Origin: Bradyrhizobium sp. CCBAU 51627
GTDB taxonomy: Bacteria > Pseudomonadota > Alphaproteobacteria > Rhizobiales > Xanthobacteraceae
Assembly: GCF_028128765.1 (NCBI RefSeq)
Contig: NZ_LBJG01000092.1
Location: 181,842 to 245,841 of the forward strand
Reading direction: 5' to 3'
DNA: 64,000 nucleotides
Within the stretch, counting starts at the first letter, position 1. The number at the start of each line of letters is the position of its first letter. Both the position numbers and the translations under genes were made by a program. Below, one piece after another: positions 53,812 to 62,862 of this stretch. Under the pieces are notes generated by a model that was given only the letters and a program-made list of their open reading frames with translations, was not told the DNA's origin and made no database searches.

Positions 53812-56226
53812 ATGACATTTCAACAACAACCGTCCGCTGCAAGCAGCGACCTCGATCTCCTCGACCGCTACTGGCGCGCCGCGAACTACCTCTCGGTCGG
53901 GCAGATCTATCTCCTGGACAATCCGCTGCTGCGCGAGCCGCTGGTGCCTGCGCACATCAAGCCACGTCTGCTCGGCCATTGGGGCACGACGCCCGGGCTG
54001 AACTTCATCTATGCCCACCTCAACCGCGCCATCCGCGCACAGGATCTCAACGTGATCTATGTCTGCGGTCCCGGTCATGGCGGGCCAGGCATGGTCGCCA
54101 ACACTTATCTCGAAGGCAGCTACAGCGAGATCTATCCTGGCATCCCGCGCAACGCGGACGGATTGCACAAGCTGTTCAGGCAGTTCTCCTTCCCGGGCGG
54201 CATTCCGAGCCACGCGGCGCCGGAGACGCCGGGCTCGATCCACGAAGGCGGCGAGCTCGGCTACGCGCTGGTGCACGCCTATGGCGCGGCGCTGGACAAT
54301 CCCGATTTGATCGTCGCGTGCGTCGTCGGCGACGGCGAGGCCGAAACCGGCCCGCTCGCGGCGTCCTGGCACTCGAACAAGTTCCTGAACCCGGCCCATG
54401 ACGGCGCGGTGCTGCCGATCCTGCACCTCAATGGCTACAAGATTGCAAATCCGACCGTGCTTGGCCGGATGCCCGACAGCGAGATCCGCGATCTCTTCCG
54501 CGGGCTGGGCCACGAGCCGCTGTTCGTCGAGGGCGACGATCCCAAGGCGATGCACCGGGCCATGGCCGACGCGCTCGACGTCGCGCTCGCCAGCATCCGC
54601 TCGATCCAGCAGCACGCCCGCGACGGGCGCAAGACCGTCGAACGGCCACGCTGGCCGATGATCGTGCTGCGCAGCCCGAAAGGCTGGACCGGCCCGAAGG
54701 AGGTCGACGGCAAGAAGGTCGAGGGCTTTTGGCGTGCGCATCAGGTGCCCGTTGCGAACTGCCGCGAAAACCCGGTGCACCTGAAGATCCTCGAAGACTG
54801 GATGCGCAGCTACGAGCCGGAAAAGCTGTTCGACAACAACGGCGCGCTGATCCCCGAGCTGCAGGCTCTCGCGCCCAAGGGCAACAGACGCATGGGCGCC
54901 AATCCGCATGCCAATGGCGGGCTGCTGAAGAAGGAGCTGAAGCTGCCGGACTTCCGCAGCTTCGCCGTCGCGGTGCCGCAGCCCGGCGGCGTCACCGGAG
55001 AGGCGACGCGCGAGCTCGGCAAATTCCTGCGCGACGTGATTCGGCTAAACGCCGGGGAGCGCAATTTCCGCATCATGGGTCCGGACGAAACCGCATCAAA
55101 CCGGTTGGACGCCGTGTTCGACACCACCGAACGCGTGTGGATGGAGCCGATCGAACCCTACGACGTCCACCTCGCGCAGGACGGCCGCGTGATGGAGATT
55201 TTGAGCGAGCATCTCTGCCAAGGCTGGCTGGAGGGCTACCTGCTCACCGGCCGCCACGGCTTCTTCTCCTGCTACGAGGCCTTCGTCCACATCGTCGATT
55301 CCATGTTCAACCAGCACGCCAAATGGCTGAAGGTGGCCCGACACCTGCCATGGCGGCGCCCGATCGCTTCGCTGAACTATCTCCTGACCTCGCATGTCTG
55401 GCGCCAGGACCACAACGGCTTCAGCCATCAGGATCCCGGCTTCGTCGATCTCGTCGCCAACAAGAAGGCCGATATCGTCCGCATCTATCTCCCGCCGGAT
55501 GCCAACACGCTGCTGTGGACCGCCGACCACTGCCTGCGCACGTTCAACCGCATCAACGTCATCGTCGCCGGCAAGCAGCCGGCGCCGCAATGGCTGTCGA
55601 TGCAGGAGGCGGCGACGCATTGCGATGCCGGCATCGGCATCTGGACCTGGGCCGGTACCGAGGACGCGAACAGCGAGCCCGACGTGGTGATGGCCTGCGC
55701 CGGCGACGTGCCGACACTGGAGACGCTCGCCGCCGTCGACTTGCTCCGCAAGGCGCTGCCGGAATTGAAAATGCGGGTCGTCAACGTCGTCGATCTCATG
55801 ACGCTGCAACCGAACGAGCAGCATCCGCATGGCTTGTCCGATCGCGACTTCGACAGCCTGTTCACGAAGGACAAACCCGTGATCTTCGCCTATCACGGCT
55901 ATCCCTATCTCATTCACCGTCTCACCTACAACCGCACCAACCATGCCGGCCTGCATGTGAAGGGCTTTGCCGAGGAAGGCACCACGACGACGCCGTTCGA
56001 CATGGTCGTGCTCAACGGGCTCGACCGCTATCACCTCGCGATCGAAGCGATCGAGCGCGTGCCGGGACTTGCGACAAAAGCCGCGCAGGTGAAGCAGCAA
56101 TTCCGCGACAAGCTGATCGAGCATTCGCGTTATGTGCGCGAGCACGGCGAGGACATGCCAGAAATCCAGCAATGGGTCTGGCAGAACAGCGCCGCCGGCA
56201 CCACGCCGGCAGAAGCCGGCGATTGA
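53812..56226 (+). CDS. xfp: Phosphoketolase (xylulose-5-P/fructose-6-P)
   Basis: This 804-aa TPP enzyme cleaves sugar phosphates with Pi to acetyl-phosphate and a triose or tetrose phosphate. Motifs are LGHWGTTPGLNFIYAHLNR, VCGPGHGGPGMVANTYLEGSYSE, the TPP/Mg loop VVGDGEAETGP and HLNGYKIANPTVLGRM. The C-terminal half includes YHGYPYLIHRLTYNRTNHAGLHV. ATG 53812 (GGCAGG upstream) gives the family start. The acetate kinase gene begins 7 bp after its stop, so acetyl-phosphate is converted on to acetate and ATP. Confidence 0.96.
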   Translation: MTFQQQPSAASSDLDLLDRYWRAANYLSVGQIYLLDNPLLREPLVPAHIKPRLLGHWGTTPGLNFIYAHLNRAIRAQDLNVIYVCGPGHGGPGMVANTYLEGSYSEIYPGIPRNADGLHKLFRQFSFPGGIPSHAAPETPGSIHEGGELGYALVHAYGAALDNPDLIVACVVGDGEAETGPLAASWHSNKFLNPAHDGAVLPILHLNGYKIANPTVLGRMPDSEIRDLFRGLGHEPLFVEGDDPKAMHRAMADALDVALASIRSIQQHARDGRKTVERPRWPMIVLRSPKGWTGPKEVDGKKVEGFWRAHQVPVANCRENPVHLKILEDWMRSYEPEKLFDNNGALIPELQALAPKGNRRMGANPHANGGLLKKELKLPDFRSFAVAVPQPGGVTGEATRELGKFLRDVIRLNAGERNFRIMGPDETASNRLDAVFDTTERVWMEPIEPYDVHLAQDGRVMEILSEHLCQGWLEGYLLTGRHGFFSCYEAFVHIVDSMFNQHAKWLKVARHLPWRRPIASLNYLLTSHVWRQDHNGFSHQDPGFVDLVANKKADIVRIYLPPDANTLLWTADHCLRTFNRINVIVAGKQPAPQWLSMQEAATHCDAGIGIWTWAGTEDANSEPDVVMACAGDVPTLETLAAVDLLRKALPELKMRVVNVVDLMTLQPNEQHPHGLSDRDFDSLFTKDKPVIFAYHGYPYLIHRLTYNRTNHAGLHVKGFAEEGTTTTPFDMVVLNGLDRYHLAIEAIERVPGLATKAAQVKQQFRDKLIEHSRYVREHGEDMPEIQQWVWQNSAAGTTPAEAGD

Positions 56227-56233
56227 TGACGCC

Positions 56234-57424
56234 ATGGCGGACACGGTCCTCGTTCTCAACTCGGGCTCGTCGAGCATCAAATTCGGCCTGTTCGACATCT
56301 CGACAGCCGAGCCCGCCCTACTCTGCAACGGACTGCTGGACGAGCACGAGGCGAAGCCGCGGCTCGTAGCCAGGAGCCCCTCGGGCGAGACGCTGTTCGA
56401 GACGCAGAGGGAGGTGTCCGATGCCGACGGCGGCCATCTGTTCGCCGATGTGCTCGGCTTCATCGAGGACCGTTTCGGCGAAGGCCGCTTGCGCGCGGTG
56501 GGGCACCGCATCGTCCACGGCGGCGCCGAATATTCCGGCCCGGTCGTACTGACCGACGACGTCTTCGCAAAGCTGGAGGCGCTGACACCGCTCGCGCCGC
56601 TGCACCAGCCGCGCTGCCTGACGCCTGTCCGCGCCCTCGGCGCAATCCGTCCCGCGCTGACGCAGATCGCCTGTTTCGATACCGCCTTCCATCATGGCCT
56701 CGCGCCGCCCGCGAGCCGCTTCGCCATTCCGCGGCGCTATGAGATGCGCGGGCTGCGACGCTATGGCTTTCACGGCCTCTCCTTCGAATATGTCGCTGGC
56801 CGGCTCACCCACGTCGCGCCGGAGCTCGCGGCCCGGCGCACTGTCATCGCCCATCTCGGCAATGGCGCGAGCCTGTGCGCCTTGCGCCAGGGCCGCAGCA
56901 TCGACACCACGATGGGACTGACGCCGCTCGACGGTCTCGTGATGGGCACGCGCTGCGGCACCCTCGACCCCGGCGTGCTGCTCTATTTGCTCCAGCACGA
57001 GGGCATGTCGGCCGGGGACTTGCAGCACATGCTCTATCACCAGTCAGGCCTGCTCGGCGTTTCCGGCCTCTCCGCGGACATGCGAACGCTGCTGGCGAGC
57101 GGCGAGACTGCCGCGCGCGAGGCGGTCGATCTCTTCACCTTTCGTGCGGCGCAGGAGATTGCGGTGATGGCAAATGCGCTGGGCGGACTGGACTGCCTCG
57201 TCTTCACCGGCGGCATCGGCGAGCATGCGAAGGCGATCCGGAGCGCGATCGGCGAACGTCTCGGCTGGCTCGGCATCCGCATTGATGAAACTGCGAATGA
57301 TGCGGCGTGTGAACGCATCGCCGCAGCGGACAGCACAGTCGCGGTGTTCGTCATTCCCACCAACGAAGAGATCACGATCGCGCGCCACTGCGCCGGCATG
57401 CTACGCGACCGCGAGGATTTGTGA
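56234..57424 (+). CDS. ackA: Acetate kinase
   Basis: This 396-aa ASKHA-fold kinase turns acetyl-phosphate and ADP into acetate and ATP. The N-terminus VLVLNSGSSSIKFGLF and the blocks HRIVHGG, CFDTAFHHG and AHLGNGASLCALRQGRSIDT are diagnostic, as are the late FTGGIGEHAKAIR and PTNEEITIA. The His in FDTAFHH is the conserved phosphoryl-transfer residue. The gene sits between xfp (7 bp) and the DUF47-like gene (about 80 bp). No phosphotransacetylase is in the window. Confidence 0.96.
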   Translation: MADTVLVLNSGSSSIKFGLFDISTAEPALLCNGLLDEHEAKPRLVARSPSGETLFETQREVSDADGGHLFADVLGFIEDRFGEGRLRAVGHRIVHGGAEYSGPVVLTDDVFAKLEALTPLAPLHQPRCLTPVRALGAIRPALTQIACFDTAFHHGLAPPASRFAIPRRYEMRGLRRYGFHGLSFEYVAGRLTHVAPELAARRTVIAHLGNGASLCALRQGRSIDTTMGLTPLDGLVMGTRCGTLDPGVLLYLLQHEGMSAGDLQHMLYHQSGLLGVSGLSADMRTLLASGETAAREAVDLFTFRAAQEIAVMANALGGLDCLVFTGGIGEHAKAIRSAIGERLGWLGIRIDETANDAACERIAAADSTVAVFVIPTNEEITIARHCAGMLRDREDL

Positions 57425-57506
57425 CGGAAACATGAATGATCTGGCGCAACGCCAGCGCCGCCGCTCCTCGGCATGATGCACACACCGAACGTTGTGCGGA
57501 CGGATC

Positions 57507-59435
57507 ATGAAAACCCAGATCATCGAAGAACTCGGACAGGGCGGCATTCTGCTGCCAACCCTCGTGGCAGAAGGGCTCGCCGCCAACGATCGCATCAAGG
57601 TGCGCATGAGCGCGCTTCAGGCCGCGGCTCACCATGCGCAGGAGCCCGACCGGCCCGTGAGCGACCTCGGCATTGAGAGTCGGACCGCGGGCATCGCGCC
57701 GGCCGCAATCGCGACGCTGATCGGCGGCGCGCACATGATTGGCCAGGACCGGCTTGCTGCCCCAAATCTCGCGAAGCTGATGAAGGAGATACAGGAGGAC
57801 GCCGGCGTCATGATACGCGCGGTTGAGGCTGGCGCACCCGATGAAGGCAGGAAGGCGACGACGCGGCTCGAGACGATCCGCGGCGCCGGCCTGCTCGACG
57901 CCACGAGCGAGATCGAGATCGCCCACATCGCGCGCCTGACCGGCGTGACCGAGTCGACCGGCGACAGCCTGCACCGGCTGGTCATGGATTTGCACAAGCA
58001 GCTCAACAGGCTGGCCGCGAACTGCTCGGAGGAAGCGCTCGACGGAGCCCATGTGTTCGGCCTGCATGGGGAAGATCGCAGCGCGGTGGAATCCTTCATG
58101 AAAGGGCTCAACCAAACCCGCGGATTGAAGTTCAACCATCCCGGCCTCGACACCATGGCCACACGCGCCGGCGGCCGGCTGCTGATCCAGAACGACATCG
58201 GCACCACCGACGCGCATGTCGTGGTGATCGCCGTCAAGAAGCACGCAGTCACCGTCACCTACACCGACGTACATCTGGCGCGGGCAAAGTTCTTCATCTC
58301 CCTGTTCGACAAGTTCGACGCGACCTGGAGCGGGCTCGACCGTCACACCGCCGCAGGTCTCGGCGAAGACAATTCGTTCTATCTCGTTACCGGCCAGTTT
58401 CAGGCGAAGCATGCTGCGGATCGCAACGAATTCCTCGAAGCGATCGGTGCTGCGCTGGTGTTCCTGATCGACTGGAACAAGGCCCGCAAGCTGATGCGGA
58501 CCTGGGTCGCCAGAGACGACGCAACACGAATCCTCGAATGGGCGGCGCGACAGCGGATCGGCCACCGCGGCTTTCTCGAGCTCGGCGGCAACGATCTGCT
58601 CGGATCCGCGGTCAGGAACGCCGCGCCCACCCGCATCGGCTTCGGCGAACGGCTCGACCAGGCGCTCGGCCGCACCGCGGCAATCGATTTCCTCAAGGCC
58701 GCACTGCGCGCCTCCACCGAAGCGCTGCTTGCAGGCCGCTCCGTCAGGACGGTCCGTGACCAGATCGAGGCCGACCTCGTGCGGCACCTCGAACGCGTCG
58801 ACGGGGCGCTGCTTGCAGCGGTGCTGCGCCAGGTCGGATTGGCTCACGATCTTGTCGCCGCGATTGCGCGCCATATCGCAGCTCTCAGGACCGGCCAGCC
58901 TGCCGACGGCAAGCTGCTGGCGGGACGCTGTGCCGCGATCGAGCAAAAGGCGGACCGCATTGCATTGGAGGGTCGGAACGAGGTCGACCGCCTCGATGCC
59001 CGGCCCGTAATCGGCCAATTGATCGACAGCGTCGAGGAGGCCATCGACGAGCTGGAGCAGGCAGCCTTCGTCGCCTCGCTGCTCCCCGAGCGGACGGATC
59101 CGGCCCTGCTGGCATCGCTGGCCGAGCTTTGCGTGGTGGCCGCGAGCGCGGCCGAAACGGCGGCGAACGGCGTCGCTGCCGCAATGGACGTGCCGGAAGG
59201 ACAGCGCATCGATTCCGAAGACGCACTGGCCGCGGTGACGCGCCTGATCGATGCCGAACATGCCGCGGACGCGCAGGAGCGAGCTACGACCACGCTCGTC
59301 TTCAGCGGCGGTTTCGACGTTGCGACCTCGCTTTCGGTGATCGAGCTGGCGCGCGCCATCGAACGCGCCACCGACCGCTTCGCGGCCTTCGGCCATTTGT
59401 TGCGCCGTCACATCATGATCGATCTCGCAGCCTGA
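57507..59435 (+). CDS. Large protein with PhoU/DUF47-like C-terminal helices
   Basis: This 642-aa soluble protein is not recognised as a whole. Residues about 1-330 are unassigned: GGAHMIGQDRL, HIARLTGVTESTGDSL and a beta-rich segment GRLLIQNDIGTTDAHVVVIAVKKHAVTVTYTDVHL. Residues about 420-640 are helical with the DUF47/PhoU-type pattern CAAIEQKADRIALEGRNEVDRLD and IGQLIDSVEEAIDELEQAA. PhoU-like helices usually bind metal-phosphate clusters or partner transporters. It lies between ackA and a barrel-less PPDK, 10 bp upstream of the latter, and probably works with that protein. ATG 57507 is chosen; the TTG at 57492 is weaker. Confidence 0.75.
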   Translation: MKTQIIEELGQGGILLPTLVAEGLAANDRIKVRMSALQAAAHHAQEPDRPVSDLGIESRTAGIAPAAIATLIGGAHMIGQDRLAAPNLAKLMKEIQEDAGVMIRAVEAGAPDEGRKATTRLETIRGAGLLDATSEIEIAHIARLTGVTESTGDSLHRLVMDLHKQLNRLAANCSEEALDGAHVFGLHGEDRSAVESFMKGLNQTRGLKFNHPGLDTMATRAGGRLLIQNDIGTTDAHVVVIAVKKHAVTVTYTDVHLARAKFFISLFDKFDATWSGLDRHTAAGLGEDNSFYLVTGQFQAKHAADRNEFLEAIGAALVFLIDWNKARKLMRTWVARDDATRILEWAARQRIGHRGFLELGGNDLLGSAVRNAAPTRIGFGERLDQALGRTAAIDFLKAALRASTEALLAGRSVRTVRDQIEADLVRHLERVDGALLAAVLRQVGLAHDLVAAIARHIAALRTGQPADGKLLAGRCAAIEQKADRIALEGRNEVDRLDARPVIGQLIDSVEEAIDELEQAAFVASLLPERTDPALLASLAELCVVAASAAETAANGVAAAMDVPEGQRIDSEDALAAVTRLIDAEHAADAQERATTTLVFSGGFDVATSLSVIELARAIERATDRFAAFGHLLRRHIMIDLAA

Positions 59436-59445
59436 GGAATCCACC

Positions 59446-61059
59446 ATGCATATCGTGCGTATCGGCGCTGAGGCGACCGAATTGCGGCCCGCCGAAGAAA
59501 TCGGCGCCAAGGCCGCCAATCTCACCCGGATGGCAGCGCTCGGCCTGCCGGTGCCGCCCGCCTTCGTGCTGCCGATCAAGCTCTGTGCGGACGTCGTTTC
59601 CGGCCGTGCCCACGCCGCGCAACATCTGCGCGACGGCCTGAAGGAGGGCCTCGCGTTCCTGGAGAGCGCGACCGGAAAGCGCTTCGGCGATCGCAGGCAG
59701 CCGCTTCTGGTTTCGGTACGATCAGGCGCGGCGCGATCGATGCCGGGCATGCTCGACACTGTCCTCGACGTCGGCTGCACATTGGATGCCGTGCACGGCC
59801 TGATCCGAGCGACGGGCCGGCCACGGCTCGCCTGGGATTGCCGGAGGCGTTTTCTGGAGAGCTTTGGCGAGACCGTGCTTGGCCTCGATCCCGCACCGTT
59901 CGCTGCGCGCATCGCCGAGTTGGTCGATGCCGAAGGCGTGGCTAACGACCGGGAGCTGGATGGCGAGGCACTGGAACGGCTCGCCGCCTCAGAGCAGGCG
60001 CTGGTTGAGGATCGTGCCGACGGTTGGCTCGACGATGCGGTTGCCCAGCTCGAGGCCGCGGCGCGAGCCGTCTATCAGTCCTGGACGAGTGAGCGGGCGC
60101 AGGCCTATCGCAAGCTGCAGCAGCTCGACGACCTCCTCGGCACCGCCGTCACCGTTCAGGCGATGGTGTTCGGCAATGGCGGGCTCGCCTCCGGCGCCGG
60201 CGTCGCGTTCTCGCGCGATCCGTCGACCGGCGCGCCGCGCGCGATGATCGATCTCGTGCTTGACGCGCAAGGTGAAGACGTCGTGTCCGGCCGCCGCACG
60301 CCCGATACGGAGGACGCGATCGCCCGTGCGCTGCCGACGATCCGGCACGAGCTCGGCGACGTGTTGACTCGGCTCGAACGCGAATTCGGCGACGTGCAGG
60401 ATGTCGAGTTCACGGTCGAGGACGGCAAGCTGTGGATGCTCCAGACCCGCGCGGCCAAGCGGACACCGCGCGCCGCGGTCAGGATCGCCATCGACCTCGT
60501 ACGTGAGGGATTGATCGCAAAGGACGAAGCGCTGGCGCGCCTCTCGAGCATCGATCTCGCCTCGCTCACCGAGATCTCGCTGGTTTCAGCAGGCACGCCG
60601 ACAGCATCCGGCATCGGCGCCTCCGGGGGCATCGGCGTCGGCCGTGCGGCGTTCGATTCCGAAGGCGCCAAGCGACTTGCGGAAGCGGGCGAGCCGGTCA
60701 TTCTGCTGCGCCCCGACACCAGCACGGCCGACGTCGCGGGATTTGCGGTGGCGGCCGGCATCATCACGGCGGTCGGCGCCCGCACTTCGCATGCCGCGCT
60801 GGTGGCGCGACAGATGGGCAAGCCATGCGTGGTCGGCTGCGGCGAACTGAAGGTCGACGCCGCGGCGCGGCGCGCCGGTCTCGGCAAGACGGTCCTCTGT
60901 GAAGGCGACTGGATCACGATCGAGGGCGACGCCGGGCAGATCTATCTCGGGCGCCGCCAGACCTCAGAGACGCGGCCCGAGGCCGAGCTCGCAGAGATCG
61001 CGGCATGGCAGTCGCAGACCTGCGGCCATCGGCCGGAATGCGCCGGCGCGCCTCAGTGA
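59446..61059 (+). CDS. Short PPDK-like protein without the PEP/pyruvate barrel
   Basis: This 537-aa protein matches the first ~55 percent of PPDK. ATP-grasp blocks are GAKAANLTRMAALGLPVPPAF, VRSGAARSMPGMLDTVLDVG and MVFGNGGLASGAGVAFSRDPSTG. The swivelling phospho-His domain follows with TSHAALVARQMGKPCVVGC (His449). It ends about 65 residues later. The whole TIM barrel that holds the PEP/pyruvate site and the catalytic Cys of PPDK is absent. It could accept phosphate from ATP (with or without Pi) but needs another acceptor. It follows the DUF47-like gene by 10 bp, and its stop overlaps the convergent RMD1-type gene by 7 bp. Confidence 0.88.
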   Translation: MHIVRIGAEATELRPAEEIGAKAANLTRMAALGLPVPPAFVLPIKLCADVVSGRAHAAQHLRDGLKEGLAFLESATGKRFGDRRQPLLVSVRSGAARSMPGMLDTVLDVGCTLDAVHGLIRATGRPRLAWDCRRRFLESFGETVLGLDPAPFAARIAELVDAEGVANDRELDGEALERLAASEQALVEDRADGWLDDAVAQLEAAARAVYQSWTSERAQAYRKLQQLDDLLGTAVTVQAMVFGNGGLASGAGVAFSRDPSTGAPRAMIDLVLDAQGEDVVSGRRTPDTEDAIARALPTIRHELGDVLTRLEREFGDVQDVEFTVEDGKLWMLQTRAAKRTPRAAVRIAIDLVREGLIAKDEALARLSSIDLASLTEISLVSAGTPTASGIGASGGIGVGRAAFDSEGAKRLAEAGEPVILLRPDTSTADVAGFAVAAGIITAVGARTSHAALVARQMGKPCVVGCGELKVDAAARRAGLGKTVLCEGDWITIEGDAGQIYLGRRQTSETRPEAELAEIAAWQSQTCGHRPECAGAPQ

Positions 61060-61892
61060 ATGCCGGCAAAGATCTGAAAGCATCCGATCGCGACTTCGAT
61101 CACGATCAGGACCACCACCGCGATTTCGAGCCGCAGCGAGCGCTGGGTGTCGATGATCTCGGTCAGCGCATCGGCCGTCTCGGAGATGACCTTGAGCTTG
61201 CGCTCGAGCGTGTCGAGGCGCTCCGTCAGCTCATATTCGTCTTCGAGACGCGCATAGAGCCGGTCGAGCTGAGGCTTTTCCCAGAGAGCGTCGGGCTTCT
61301 CGGCGACGGCGACGCGGCCGGCGACGCGCTGCTACACCAGCAGCGCATTGCCGATCAGTTGCAGGATGCCCTTGCGCCGCCGCGAGGTGCGGCCTTGCTC
61401 TGCGAGCTCCCGCGCAAAGGGCTCGATGACATCGAAGACCGCAGCCACACGCCGCTCGTCGCGCGCCAGCGACGTGCTCTTGGCGAGAGCGTCCGCGATC
61501 AACAGCAACCGCTCGTCGGAAAATTTCGACAAGGAGATCGGCCCGCCGGGCTGAATCGCCTCAGCGTTTTCATCCTTGCAGAGCTGCGCCTGCGCGATCT
61601 CTTCCTCGAAGGGGCTGAACTCGCCGGTCACGCGGGACTTCAGGTTATCGAGCAGCACCTTCTCTTCCGAAGGAAGAAGGCCGATCAGCACGACGACGCC
61701 GTAACGGAAAATCACGGCGAGGCCGCCATGCATGCGGAACGCCGCCGGCGTCGATGACACCAGCGTGCCGAGTTCGAGGTTCGACGCGTTGATACGTTCG
61801 CCCAGCATCACGGCGCGGATCCGCAAGGTCGAGGCGGCGTCCGGCTTCGACGATGCTGGCGTCGCAGCTGCAGGAAGTTGATCGGCGTTCAT
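61053..61892 (-). pseudogene. RMD1/YagE (DUF155) family gene with in-frame amber codon
   Basis: ATG 61892 opens a frame of 186 codons (NADQLPAAATPASSKP, then GGLAVIFRYGVVVLIGLLPSEEKVLL) that stops at TAG 61334-61332 inside ...GNALLV-stop-QRVAGRVAVAEKP. The same frame then runs 92 more codons without another stop: LEDEYELTERLDTLERKL, then a membrane helix IAVVVLIVIEVAIGCFQIF, ending AGIH and TGA at 61055-61053. That tail is the expected family C-terminus. A CAG-to-TAG change would explain it. The truncated product would lose its membrane anchor. Confidence 0.85.
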
Positions 61893-62223
61893 CGGATATC
61901 TCTCGCTCAGCGCAGCGCCGGTTTCACGTCTTTCCCCACCGCAAGATCCATCCGCCGATACTGCCTTGCGGAAGGTGCCGTGTTCACCCCGAGATATCGG
62001 CGGAGAAAGGCCCGGTTTGAAGCTCTCGAAACCCGGATTCGCCGAAACATTCGGCAACATTGCCACCCCACGCACGACATATTCGACTACGGCGGGACTT
62101 TCGGCGATTCACCATCGCACACCGAACGCCCGCCGGAAAGTTGCACTCGGCGGCGCCGCGTGTTTATGACATCCTCATAACGAGTTACGCTTCTCCCGAA
62201 TTGCGGACATCGAAGTCTCAATC
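61893..62223. other. Intergenic spacer between RMD1-type and GT2-like genes
   Basis: Divergent genes flank this 331-bp gap, so promoters for both should lie here. It is less GC-rich around 61960-62100. I see no ORF with coding character, repeat element or recognisable RNA. Confidence 0.5.
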
Positions 62224-62799
62224 ATGCTGAGCGTCATCATTCCGACCGAGGGCGTCGAGCAGACGGCGGTCGCAACCCTGGCCGCGCTGGTACCCGGCGC
62301 CGCCGCGGGCATCATCAAGGAAGTTCTGCTGGTCGACAGCAGCCCCAACGGCGTCATCGAGCGCGTTGCGGACGTCGCCGGCTGCCGTTTCATTGGCTGT
62401 GACGGATCCTCGCAAGGCGCGGCGCTCGCCGCCGGCGCACTCGAGGCCCGTTCCCCCTGGCTGATGTTCCTGCCGGCCGGCGCGGTGCTGGAAACCGGCT
62501 GGATCGAAGAGACCACCCAGTTCATCCAGGCCGTTGCAGCCAGTGGCCGGGATCGTGCGGCCGTGTTCCGCTACAGCCGCTCGCCTTATGCCGATACCGG
62601 CTTCCGCGATGTCCTGCGGTCCGTGGCACGCAAGCTGGCCGGCCCCCTCGGCGATCAGGGGCTCTTGATCGCGCGCGATCATTACGACCGGATCGGCGGC
62701 TATCCGCCCCAAGCTCGCCGTTCCGAGGCGCGGCTGCTCAGGCGGCTCGGCCGCTCCTCCCGGACGCTGCTGCGCAGCCGGATCGTCATGGTGGGTTAA
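62224..62799 (+). CDS. GT2-like glycosyltransferase fold protein without DXD
   Basis: This 191-aa protein begins MLSVIIPTEGVEQTAVATLAAL, continues VLLVDSSPNGVIERV and has GCDGSSQGAALAAGALEARSPWLMFLPAGAVLETGW, the outline of a GT-A (GT2) fold. Where family members carry the metal-binding DXD (as in FLDSDDV) this one has LPAGAVL, so metal-dependent sugar transfer is doubtful. The C-terminus (ARDHYDRIGGYPPQ) resembles the acceptor loop of GT2 enzymes. It may be a non-catalytic or unusual transferase. It precedes the MarR-GNAT gene by 63 bp, with an operator between. Confidence 0.75.
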   Translation: MLSVIIPTEGVEQTAVATLAALVPGAAAGIIKEVLLVDSSPNGVIERVADVAGCRFIGCDGSSQGAALAAGALEARSPWLMFLPAGAVLETGWIEETTQFIQAVAASGRDRAAVFRYSRSPYADTGFRDVLRSVARKLAGPLGDQGLLIARDHYDRIGGYPPQARRSEARLLRRLGRSSRTLLRSRIVMVG

Positions 62800-62811
62800 G
62801 CGCACCTGATG

Positions 62812-62847
62812 CTTGCCAAAGTCAAATAATTGATTGACAATGGCAAG
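62812..62847 (+). promoter_or_regulatory. Long palindromic operator upstream of the MarR-GNAT gene
   Basis: CTTGCCA at 62812-62818 is mirrored by TGGCAAG at 62841-62847, and GTCAA (62821-62825) by TTGAC (62834-62838). The two arm pairs are in register over 36 bases. TTGCCA (62813-62818) and GACAAT (62836-62841), 17 bases apart, could be the -35 and -10 elements. A MarR-type dimer binding here would repress its own gene. Confidence 0.7.
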
Positions 62848-62862
62848 TATCGAGGTGTCCCC

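Noticed and set aside
57372..59912. 846-codon open frame on the minus strand
   Set aside because: It is the antisense of ackA, the DUF47-like gene and the short PPDK. It has Arg/Gly/His-rich composition and no domain. High GC makes such long antisense frames common.
61332..61334. Amber codon as programmed recoding (pyrrolysine or suppressor)
   Set aside because: No pyrrolysine genes or stimulatory structure are seen, and the family has Gln-type sequence here. A point mutation or read error is simpler.
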